A DNA stretch of 5,004 bases from CAYYAU01 sp964469765 [NCBI: uncultured Clostridia bacterium] (GTDB lineage: Bacteria; UBA6262; WVXT01; CAYYAU01). The stretch covers positions 1-5,004 of the forward strand of contig CAYYAU010000101.1 of NCBI GenBank assembly GCA_964469765.1, read 5' to 3'. Positions 1 to 5,004 of this stretch are shown one piece after another (position 1 is the first letter of the stretch; every line of letters starts with the position of its first letter). The translations under genes and the position numbers were made by a program. Below the pieces are notes generated by a model. It was given only the letters and a program-made list of their open reading frames with translations. It was not told where the DNA came from and searched no databases.

Positions 1-1136
1 TTTATTTCAGAAGTGGCTATCATTTCAATGTTTATTTTATTTTTTGCTAATACGTAAAACATCCGTGAAGCAACTCCACTATGAGTTCTCATTCCAACAC
101 CTACAAGAGACACCTTTGCTACATTTGGGTCGTATATGCAACCTCCTGCTTTTATTCTCTTTTTAACCTTATCCAATGCTACTAATGCCTTTTTTAAATC
201 CGAGGAAGCAATAGTAAAAGAGATATCGTTTCTTTTTCTTCTTGCTGTGCTTTGAATAATCATATCTATATTTATGTGTTCCTTTGCTAAAGCTGTAAAT
301 AACTGAGCTGCAATTCCCGGTTTATCTGGAACATCAATAACCGACATTTTTACTTGGTCTTTATCATAAGTAACTCCACTGATTACATACTCTTCTATCA
401 TAGAAGCCTCCTGAGTTATAAGGGTTCCTTTATCATTCGAAAATGCGCAACGTATATGAAGTTCTACATTAAATCTTTTTGCAAGTTGAATAGACCGTGC
501 CTGCATAACCTCTGCACCCATATCAGCAAGCTCAAGCATTTCATCATAAGAAATTCTATCTAATTTTCTTGCGTCAGGAACAATTAAAGGATTAGATGTA
601 TACACACCTTTAACGTCTGTATAGATTTCACATCTTTTAGCTTTTAATACAGCAGCTAAAGCAATTGCGGTCAAATCCGAGCCCCCTCTTCCTAATGTTG
701 TTATATCAAACTCACTACTAATCCCTTGAAACCCTGCAACAATAACAATCTTATGTTTTTTCAAATATAACTTTATCTTCTCTGTTGAGATTTCTTTTAT
801 TCTTGCCTTTGTATGAGTTTTATCTGTAATAATACCAACCTGAGCCCCTGTTAAAGAAATTGCATCCTCACCTAAAGAATGAATAGCCATACTTAAAAGA
901 GCAATAGACTGTTGTTCCCCAGTTGTTAGAAGCATATCTATTTCTCTTTCAGAAGGTGATTTACTAATTTTCTTTGCCAATGAGAGAAGATTATCCGTTG
1001 TATCCCCTAGAGCAGAAACAACAACCACTACTTTATCACCTTTTCTCTTTCTTCTTACAATTATCTTGGCTACTTTTTTAATTTTATCTATATCAGAAAT
1101 AGATGAGCCACCAAACTTCTGAACAATTAAATTCAT
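1..1136 (-). CDS. lysC: Aspartate kinase, monofunctional with two ACT domains (3' end cut by window edge)
   Basis: Cytoplasmic aspartokinase: phosphorylates L-aspartate with ATP to aspartyl-4-phosphate, the committed step to threonine, lysine and methionine. My own translation gives 378 complete codons with no stop before the window edge; family members of this type have about 400-410 residues, so roughly 25-30 are missing. Seen: N-terminal KFGGSS (7-12), [10 protein letters not shown] (41-50), TTGEQ (71-75), GFQGIS (135-140), the signature [11 protein letters not shown] (147-157), YTDVKGVYT (172-180), then two ACT domains, the first around 263-330 with [10 protein letters not shown] (268-277), the second from about 341 with [18 protein letters not shown] domains in this family bind lysine and/or threonine for feedback inhibition; which effector applies here cannot be read from sequence. 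There is no homoserine dehydrogenase fusion within the visible part. Minor departures from the usual consensus are Leu155 (commonly Thr) and SNP 181-183 (commonly ADP). The ATG overlaps the thrB stop by ATGA. Confidence 0.96.
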   Translation of the reverse strand, partial: MNLIVQKFGGSSISDIDKIKKVAKIIVRRKRKGDKVVVVVSALGDTTDNLLSLAKKISKSPSEREIDMLLTTGEQQSIALLSMAIHSLGEDAISLTGAQVGIITDKTHTKARIKEISTEKIKLYLKKHKIVIVAGFQGISSEFDITTLGRGGSDLTAIALAAVLKAKRCEIYTDVKGVYTSNPLIVPDARKLDRISYDEMLELADMGAEVMQARSIQLAKRFNVELHIRCAFSNDKGTLITQEASMIEEYVISGVTYDKDQVKMSVIDVPDKPGIAAQLFTALAKEHINIDMIIQSTARRKRNDISFTIASSDLKKALVALDKVKKRIKAGGCIYDPNVAKVSLVGVGMRTHSGVASRMFYVLAKNKINIEMIATSEI

Positions 1137-2074
1137 CTTATTAACTGCACTCCTTTTATATCAATGTTTAAAATCAGTGATTTACTTTTAATTCCTCCTT
1201 TTGAGAATGCCTTCCTCATAGATTCACTGATAAGTCTTTCCTTCTCTATAGCCAATGCTAAAATAGACGGTCCGGCTCCACTTAAAAAAACAGCTTTTGC
1301 TCCTCTCTTCAAAGCCACATCAAAAACCTCTTCCATACCAGGAATTAATCTTTTTCTATATGGTTGATGTATTTTATCTTGAGTGGCTAAAGAGAGAGCA
1401 TCATAACTTCTCTCATATAAACATCTCATAAAATCTGCTACCCTTGAAATGTTAAATACCACATCGCTCCGTGAATACTTTTTTGGTAAAACCTCTCTTG
1501 CCTTTTGAGTATATAAAGAAAATTCCGGAATTAAAATAATTGCTTTAAATTCAGAGTAGACTTTTTTTAAATCTAATCTCCTAAAATAAATACCATTGTT
1601 TGAAAAACTACTTATTGTAATGCCACCTAAAAATGAACAAACAACATTATCTGAATGCCCTTCAAGTTGAGAACCAAGTAACAAAAGCTCCTTGGCATTC
1701 AGTTTGTTATTAAATATTGTATTAATTGCTGAAAGCGAACCTATTCTCGTTGCAGCACTTGAGCCAAGTCCTTTAGCTAAAGGAATTTTATTTTTTAATT
1801 TAATTTTTATAAATGGAACTGGTTTTTTTATCTTTTCTAAATACTTTTTTATTGCAATAAAGGATATGTTTCTTTTATCCTTAGGAATAATTTTTTCACC
1901 TTCACCAAAAACTTCAATAATTAAACCTTCCTTTTTAAAATCAACCTCTAATTCTATTTCATTGTATAAAGATAAAGCCATTCCTAAAACATCAAATCCA
2001 CAACCTAAATTTCCACTCGTAGCAGGGACTTTTACTTTAATTTTTACTGTAGTGTTTTTTAATTTCTTATCCAT
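1133..2074 (-). CDS. thrB: Homoserine kinase (GHMP kinase family)
   Basis: Cytoplasmic enzyme that phosphorylates L-homoserine with ATP to O-phospho-L-homoserine, the substrate of the ThrC encoded just upstream. The 313 residues match the usual length (about 300-320). Seen in order: the N-terminal substrate motif [12 protein letters not shown] (17-28; consensus PASSANLGPGFD, so Pro is replaced by Cys25), the GHMP ATP loop [12 protein letters not shown] (98-109), EGHSDNV (138-144; usually EGHPDNV), the homoserine-kinase-typical QDKIHQPYR (232-240) with RLIPG after it, and the C-terminal glycine loop LSGAGPS (264-270). The start is well fixed: an in-frame TAA lies 12 nt upstream (2086-2084) and no other ATG or GTG precedes the PATS motif in frame. 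About a dozen residues precede the point where many homologues begin. No Shine-Dalgarno sequence is recognisable before this ATG. The gene ends in TGA with a TAA one codon later, and overlaps lysC by 4 nt. Confidence 0.96.
   Translation of the reverse strand: MDKKLKNTTVKIKVKVPATSGNLGCGFDVLGMALSLYNEIELEVDFKKEGLIIEVFGEGEKIIPKDKRNISFIAIKKYLEKIKKPVPFIKIKLKNKIPLAKGLGSSAATRIGSLSAINTIFNNKLNAKELLLLGSQLEGHSDNVVCSFLGGITISSFSNNGIYFRRLDLKKVYSEFKAIILIPEFSLYTQKAREVLPKKYSRSDVVFNISRVADFMRCLYERSYDALSLATQDKIHQPYRKRLIPGMEEVFDVALKRGAKAVFLSGAGPSILALAIEKERLISESMRKAFSKGGIKSKSLILNIDIKGVQLIR
1150..1157 (-). promoter_or_regulatory. Ribosome binding site of lysC, inside the thrB 3' end
   Basis: AAAAGGAG on the minus strand is a near-perfect Shine-Dalgarno sequence but lies 13 nt before the lysC ATG, longer than the usual 5-9 nt. 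It sits within the last codons of thrB. Because the thrB stop overlaps the lysC start, terminating ribosomes probably reinitiate here and the long spacing may matter little. No other in-frame start with better spacing precedes the conserved KFGG motif. Confidence 0.6.
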
Positions 2075-2107
2075 TTTGTCACATTAAAAATTTGCCGTTT
2101 TTTATTT
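2075..2107 (-). other. thrC-thrB spacer, A/T-rich, no ribosome binding site
   Basis: This 33-nt gap has no Shine-Dalgarno-like purine block in front of thrB. Read on the minus strand it contains TTTAAT (2088-2083), which lies 17 bp from ATGAAA (2111-2106). Together these make a weak sigma-70-like pair that would start transcription only a few nucleotides before the thrB ATG. In DNA this A/T-rich, such a match is easily due to chance. No stem-loop fit for a terminator is present. Confidence 0.3.
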
Positions 2108-3163
2108 TCATAATCCAATCGCTCTAACGACATCTTTCAACCGAGGAATAACACTTCTTGGTTTTTTTACTGTCTTAACAGCAATATCAGGATCCTTTAG
2201 TCCGTGTCCTGTTAGAATACACACCACTTTTTTTTCTTTTTTGTTTTTAAAAAAGCCCTTTTTTACATATTTAAATAATCCTGCAATACTTGCTGCTGAA
2301 GCAGGTTCAACAAATATACCCTCTTCTTTAGCAAGGAGCTGATACGAGAAAATAATCTCTCTATCAGTTACAGTGTCAATTACGCCTTGGGATTCATCTC
2401 TTGCTTGTTCAGCGAACTTCCAGCTTGCAGGATTGCCTATTCTAATCGCTGTAGCTATAGTTTTTGGGGTTTTTATCGGATGACCTTTTACTATAGGAGC
2501 AGAACCTACTGCTTGAAATCCCATCATTACTGGAAGTCTTTTACCTTTTTTTCTATATTCTTTATAACCTTTCCAATAGGCAGTAATATTACCTGCATTT
2601 CCCACAGGCATAAATTGATAATGAGGTGCTTCTTTTAATACATCAATAATCTCAAATGAGGCTGTTTTCTGCCCTTCTATTCTATGAGGGTTTATTGAAT
2701 TAACCACTGTTACAGGATACCTTTGGGAGATTTCCTTTACTAAAGAAAGGGCCTGGTCAAAATTCCCTTTAATTGCAATCACAATAGCATTGTGAATTAA
2801 TGCCTGGGAAAGTTTACCTAACGCAATCGCTCCTTCTGGAATAAGAACAACCGATTTTAATCCCGCCTTACTTGCATAAGCAGATGCTGAAGCTGAGGTA
2901 TTACCAGTTGAAGCACATATCACTGCTTTTGCTTTGTTTTCAACTGCTTTAGAGACAGCTACTGTCATTCCTCTATCCTTAAAGGAACCTGTAGGATTTA
3001 GCCCTTCATATTTCAAATAAACTTCAATATTTGCTTTTAAAAACCTTTCTAAATTCTTAGCCCTTATTAATGGTGTATTACCCTCTAATAAAGTGACAAC
3101 AGGTGTTTTATCAGAAACTGGTAAATATCTCCAATATCTTTTAATTACGCCTTCATATACCAT
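2108..3163 (-). CDS. thrC: Threonine synthase, short PLP-dependent form
   Basis: Cytoplasmic fold-type II pyridoxal-phosphate enzyme that converts O-phospho-L-homoserine and water to L-threonine and phosphate, the last step of the pathway. At 351 residues it matches the short class exemplified by Bacillus ThrC, not the longer E. coli/yeast class. Seen: EGNTPLI (27-33), the PLP Schiff-base lysine Lys62 in NPTGSFKDRGM (56-66), ASTGNTSAS (84-92) with Asn88 expected to contact the cofactor ring, NPHRIEGQKT (158-167), the phosphate-binding loop PVGNAGNITAYWKG (186-199), TAIRIGNPASW (238-248), EPASAASIAG (286-295) and LTGHGLKDP (317-325). Every hallmark is intact, so an active enzyme is expected. 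A lysine-rich patch (301-312, coded by A-runs) links the last two motifs. The ATG is preceded by a good GAGG ribosome binding site and a candidate promoter. It lies 24 nt after manB and 33 nt before thrB, and ends TGA followed one codon later by TAA. Confidence 0.97.
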   Translation of the reverse strand: MVYEGVIKRYWRYLPVSDKTPVVTLLEGNTPLIRAKNLERFLKANIEVYLKYEGLNPTGSFKDRGMTVAVSKAVENKAKAVICASTGNTSASASAYASKAGLKSVVLIPEGAIALGKLSQALIHNAIVIAIKGNFDQALSLVKEISQRYPVTVVNSINPHRIEGQKTASFEIIDVLKEAPHYQFMPVGNAGNITAYWKGYKEYRKKGKRLPVMMGFQAVGSAPIVKGHPIKTPKTIATAIRIGNPASWKFAEQARDESQGVIDTVTDREIIFSYQLLAKEEGIFVEPASAASIAGLFKYVKKGFFKNKKEKKVVCILTGHGLKDPDIAVKTVKKPRSVIPRLKDVVRAIGL

Positions 3164-3169
3164 CTTCTA

Positions 3170-3173
3170 CCTC
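3170..3173 (-). promoter_or_regulatory. Ribosome binding site of thrC
   Basis: GAGG on the minus strand, 6 nt before the thrC ATG, is well placed and supports that start. It lies in the 24-nt manB-thrC gap, downstream of the candidate internal promoter, so it would be present on both a read-through and an internal transcript. Confidence 0.7.
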
Positions 3174-3187
3174 GCTCATTTGTGTCT

Positions 3188-4615
3188 TTAAAGATTATAT
3201 ACTATTGTTCTTCCTAACTCAAGCAGTTTCTTTGTTTTCTTAAGCGATTCGGTCTCAGCATAAATCCTAATTAGAGGTTCTGTCCCAGACGGTCTTAAAA
3301 GAAGCCACCACTCATTTTTAAATATTATTTTTACTCCATCATATACCTTAATCTCTTTTATTTCCACTTTGTTAAATTTAGATGGGATATTAGATTTTAC
3401 TTTTAATGAGAAACTCTCTTTTGAAAAAAACATCTTCGGGATAGTAATATCTTCTCTTAAAAAGTACGACTTCCCAAATTCACTTTCCATTTCATCTTTA
3501 ATTTGAAAAAGTTTCTTGTTATATAAACTCAACATCTCAATAAATATTAAAGAAATCAGAATACCGTCTCTTTCAGGTAGATACCCCTTAATAGTAAAAC
3601 CGCCGCTTTCCTCACCCCCGGTAAGAACATCTCCTTTGGAAAGGATATATTTAGCAATATTCTTAAATCCTACAGGCACTTCAACAAACTTCAAACCGTA
3701 CCTTTTAGCAATTCTTTCACTTAAGTATCCTAGTGAGATTGCTTGAACAACGGTTCCTTTTTCTTTTCTTCCTCTCAATAAATATAAAAGAATCAAAGGA
3801 AAAACCAAATGAGGTGAATAGTAATTTCCTCTATCATCAACAATACCAATCCTATCACCATCTCCGTCAAGACCAATACCAATATCTGCCTTTTGTTTTA
3901 AAACCTCCTCTTTTAATTCTGAAAGATTTTTCTCAATAGGTTCTGGATTAATTCCTCCAAATAATGGGTTTTTTCTATTATGTAAAGAGATGATTCTTAT
4001 TCTACTGTTTTGGAATATCTTCTCTAAATATCCTGAACTACTTCCATATAGATAATCAACAACAACCGTTAATTTTTTTCTTTTTACAAGGTCAAAATTA
4101 AAATATTTTTTAAGACCGCTCAAATAGCTATTTGTAAAGTCTTTATATTGTATCCTTTCTTCTTTAAATCTTAACTTCTTAATATCACGTATCTTTTTAA
4201 TTTGACTTTCTATCTTAGTTGTTACATCCTTTCCTACAGAACATCCTTCTTTGCCTTTAATCTTAATCCCGCAGAAATAATATGGATTATGGCTTGCTGT
4301 AACCATCACTCCTCCTGAGAAATGCCTTTTTCTTATATTATACGAAAGTAAGGGCGAGGTTACTGAGGTCTTAGTCAAAACAACATTAATATTAAAAGAA
4401 GAAATCACCTTTGCAATCTCGCGTGCATACTCATCTGCTAGAAATCTATTGTCATAACCTATAATAATATCTTTCTCTTTTTTAAAATATTGGCCCATGG
4501 CAAAAGCAACCTTTCTTATATTCTCAAATGTAAAATCAGCTCCTATAACTCCTCTCCAGCCATCTGTTCCAAACTTTATTTCTTTATGCAGAGATAGTTT
4601 AAGGTTGGGGTCCAT
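3188..4615 (-). CDS. manB: Phosphomannomutase/phosphoglucomutase (alpha-D-phosphohexomutase family)
   Basis: Cytoplasmic phosphohexomutase that moves phosphate between O6 and O1 of a hexose phosphate through a bisphosphorylated intermediate. At 475 residues it has normal length, with four domains indicated by: FGTDGWRG near the N-terminus (15-22), the catalytic phosphoserine loop TASHNP (106-111, Ser108), the Mg2+-binding DGDGDRIG (250-257, Asp250/252/254), the sugar-specificity loop GGEESGG (333-339), and the phosphate-binding RPSGTEP in domain 4 (441-447). FGTDGWRG and GEESGG favour the PMM/PGM group over GlmM (phosphoglucosamine mutase; typically FGTDGIRG) or PagA-like mutases. Phosphomannomutase is favoured because manC directly precedes it, but glucose-1-phosphate/glucose-6-phosphate use is equally possible and many members do both. 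The ATG follows the manC TAA with no gap. The start gives about 13 residues before the first motif, slightly more than usual; no other in-frame ATG lies between. Confidence 0.93.
   Translation of the reverse strand: MDPNLKLSLHKEIKFGTDGWRGVIGADFTFENIRKVAFAMGQYFKKEKDIIIGYDNRFLADEYAREIAKVISSFNINVVLTKTSVTSPLLSYNIRKRHFSGGVMVTASHNPYYFCGIKIKGKEGCSVGKDVTTKIESQIKKIRDIKKLRFKEERIQYKDFTNSYLSGLKKYFNFDLVKRKKLTVVVDYLYGSSSGYLEKIFQNSRIRIISLHNRKNPLFGGINPEPIEKNLSELKEEVLKQKADIGIGLDGDGDRIGIVDDRGNYYSPHLVFPLILLYLLRGRKEKGTVVQAISLGYLSERIAKRYGLKFVEVPVGFKNIAKYILSKGDVLTGGEESGGFTIKGYLPERDGILISLIFIEMLSLYNKKLFQIKDEMESEFGKSYFLREDITIPKMFFSKESFSLKVKSNIPSKFNKVEIKEIKVYDGVKIIFKNEWWLLLRPSGTEPLIRIYAETESLKKTKKLLELGRTIVYNL
3194..3222 (-). 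promoter_or_regulatory. Candidate sigma-70-type promoter for thrC-thrB-lysC
   Basis: On the minus strand, TTGAGT (3222-3217; 4 of 6 match to TTGACA) is followed by a 17-bp spacer and a perfect TATAAT (3199-3194). A start point would fall near A3187, leaving a leader of about 24 nt that contains the thrC ribosome binding site. The site overlaps the last codons of manB. A perfect 10-bp palindrome, TCTTTAAAGA (3194-3185), lies between the -10 box and the predicted start. The match and spacing are seen directly; promoter activity is inferred, and chance matches are common in DNA of this composition. Confidence 0.45.
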
Positions 4616-5004
4616 TTAAACTAATTCCTTTACCTTTTGTCCCTTTTCGGATGGGAAAAATAATATATCCTCATCTGTTTTTATTCCAGTTATATTCTTT
4701 AATCCAAACACGGTAAATCGCGAAGAACTTCTATTAACAAAAAAACAGTTTTTGCACTCAATATATCTTACCTCTCCATAGATAGAATTACCATCTTTAT
4801 CCTTCGGAAAGTATTCTTTTAACCCCTCCCATGTGCCTAAATCATCCCAATCCAAATCCATTTTAATTACAACAATATTTTTGGTTTTTTCTAAAAGTCC
4901 ATAGTCAATAGACTCTTCCTTTAAGGATGGATAAATTGCATTTATTTTATCTAAATTATTCTTTATTTTTCTTTGGATATAAGGTAAATACCTATCTACT
5001 TCCT
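4616..5004 (-). CDS. manC: Mannose-1-phosphate guanylyltransferase, C-terminal part (5' end outside window)
   Basis: Cytoplasmic nucleotidyltransferase making GDP-mannose from GTP and mannose-1-phosphate. Only the last 128 codons are present: the frame is open from the right edge (first full codon at 5002), and the ATG at 4861 is an internal methionine, not the start. Evidence is the conserved late catalytic-domain block SIDYGLLEK (31-39 of the fragment), followed by an expected hydrophobic strand and DWDDLGTW (51-58; family pattern W-S-D-V/L-G-S/T-W), then DKDGNSIYGEV and a repeated-strand C-terminal region ending KGQKVKELV, which corresponds to the left-handed beta-helix tail. It stops there, so this is the short, single-function form (about 350 residues in the family) without a fused phosphomannose isomerase cupin domain. 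The N-terminal GTP-binding signature lies outside the window. Its product would use mannose-1-phosphate from the adjoining mutase. Confidence 0.88.
   Translation of the reverse strand, partial: EVDRYLPYIQRKIKNNLDKINAIYPSLKEESIDYGLLEKTKNIVVIKMDLDWDDLGTWEGLKEYFPKDKDGNSIYGEVRYIECKNCFFVNRSSSRFTVFGLKNITGIKTDEDILFFPSEKGQKVKELV
4626..4631 (-). promoter_or_regulatory. Ribosome binding site of manB, inside manC
   Basis: AAAGGA on the minus strand, within the last manC codons and 10 nt before the manB ATG. Spacing is at the long end of normal. With the manC stop directly touching the manB start (TAA then ATG), translational coupling is likely. Confidence 0.5.

Noticed and set aside
354-563. 69-codon plus-strand open frame
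   Set aside because: Antisense to lysC, whose conserved kinase and ACT motifs run straight through it on the minus strand.
2079-2084. ATGTGA start-stop element just before thrB, as a minimal regulatory ORF
   Set aside because: It has no ribosome binding site and is a common hexamer in such DNA; nothing links it to control of thrB.
1692-2087. 131-codon open frame on the plus strand with a hydrophobic start
   Set aside because: It lies wholly antisense to thrB, which has full GHMP kinase motifs. No ribosome binding site or family resemblance supports it, and the hydrophobicity mirrors the A/T-rich codons of the real gene.
2220-2260. A-runs (up to A8) in thrC that could cause slippage or a -1 frameshift
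   Set aside because: A shift here would reach a stop within about 15 codons and remove the LTGHGLKDP motif. No stimulatory structure is evident, and lysine-rich coding in an A/T-rich genome explains the runs.
2387-2638. Plus-strand open frame, Cys/Ser/Phe-rich
   Set aside because: Antisense to the central part of thrC, including its phosphate-binding loop. Composition is that of a random shadow frame.
3185-3194. Palindrome TCTTTAAAGA as a terminator after manB
   Set aside because: It has no loop, only two C/G pairs and no following T-run in the transcript direction, so it cannot form a stable intrinsic terminator.
3516-3939. Two overlapping plus-strand open frames
   Set aside because: Both are antisense to manB across its metal-binding and sugar-binding motifs; no independent support.
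4616-4861. Complete 81-residue gene starting at the ATG at 4861
   Set aside because: The frame stays open upstream to the window edge and encodes the SIDY..LEK block of ManC, so this is the tail of a longer gene with an internal methionine.
1-5004. Search for CRISPR repeats, tRNA/rRNA, riboswitches, insertion sequences, attachment sites or a novel defence-type system
   Set aside because: Coding sequence fills the window apart from gaps of 24 and 33 nt. I saw no spaced direct repeats, terminal inverted repeats or structured leader, and all five genes are standard metabolic families.

Overview
The window is a wholly bacterial, low-G+C (roughly one third G+C by eye), densely packed stretch in which every gene lies on the minus strand. 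In transcription order (right to left) it reads: the C-terminal part of a mannose-1-phosphate guanylyltransferase (manC, cut by the right edge), a phosphomannomutase/phosphoglucomutase (manB-like), threonine synthase (thrC), homoserine kinase (thrB) and an aspartate kinase (lysC/ask, cut by the left edge about 25-30 residues before its expected end). Gaps are 0, 24, 33 and -4 nt, so at least four of the five genes look like one co-directional operon. No terminator, RNA gene, repeat, CRISPR array or mobile element is visible, and there is no stretch over 300 bases without a gene.

Two pathways meet here. ManB plus ManC convert mannose-6-phosphate via mannose-1-phosphate to GDP-mannose, a precursor for surface polysaccharide and glycans. 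LysC, ThrB and ThrC are the first and the last two steps of aspartate-to-threonine biosynthesis. Aspartate-semialdehyde dehydrogenase and homoserine dehydrogenase, needed in between, are not in the window. The threonine genes run in the reverse of the metabolic order (last enzyme first). The junction between the two pathways carries the best promoter-like sequence I found: TTGAGT, 17 bp spacer, TATAAT, at the very end of manB, with a predicted start about 24 nt before the thrC ATG. The threonine block may therefore have its own transcript.

The organism cannot be named from this. Lysine- and isoleucine-rich proteins, the short ThrC resembling Bacillus-type enzymes, the stand-alone short ManC and the compact mixed operon would fit many low-GC bacteria, including uncultured candidate phyla. 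Translation follows the standard bacterial code, with TGG for conserved tryptophans and TGA and TAA as stops.

All genes belong to well-known families and keep their key catalytic motifs. I do not see an undescribed biological system in this window; the points worth a second look concern gene order, start and stop context and the internal promoter.
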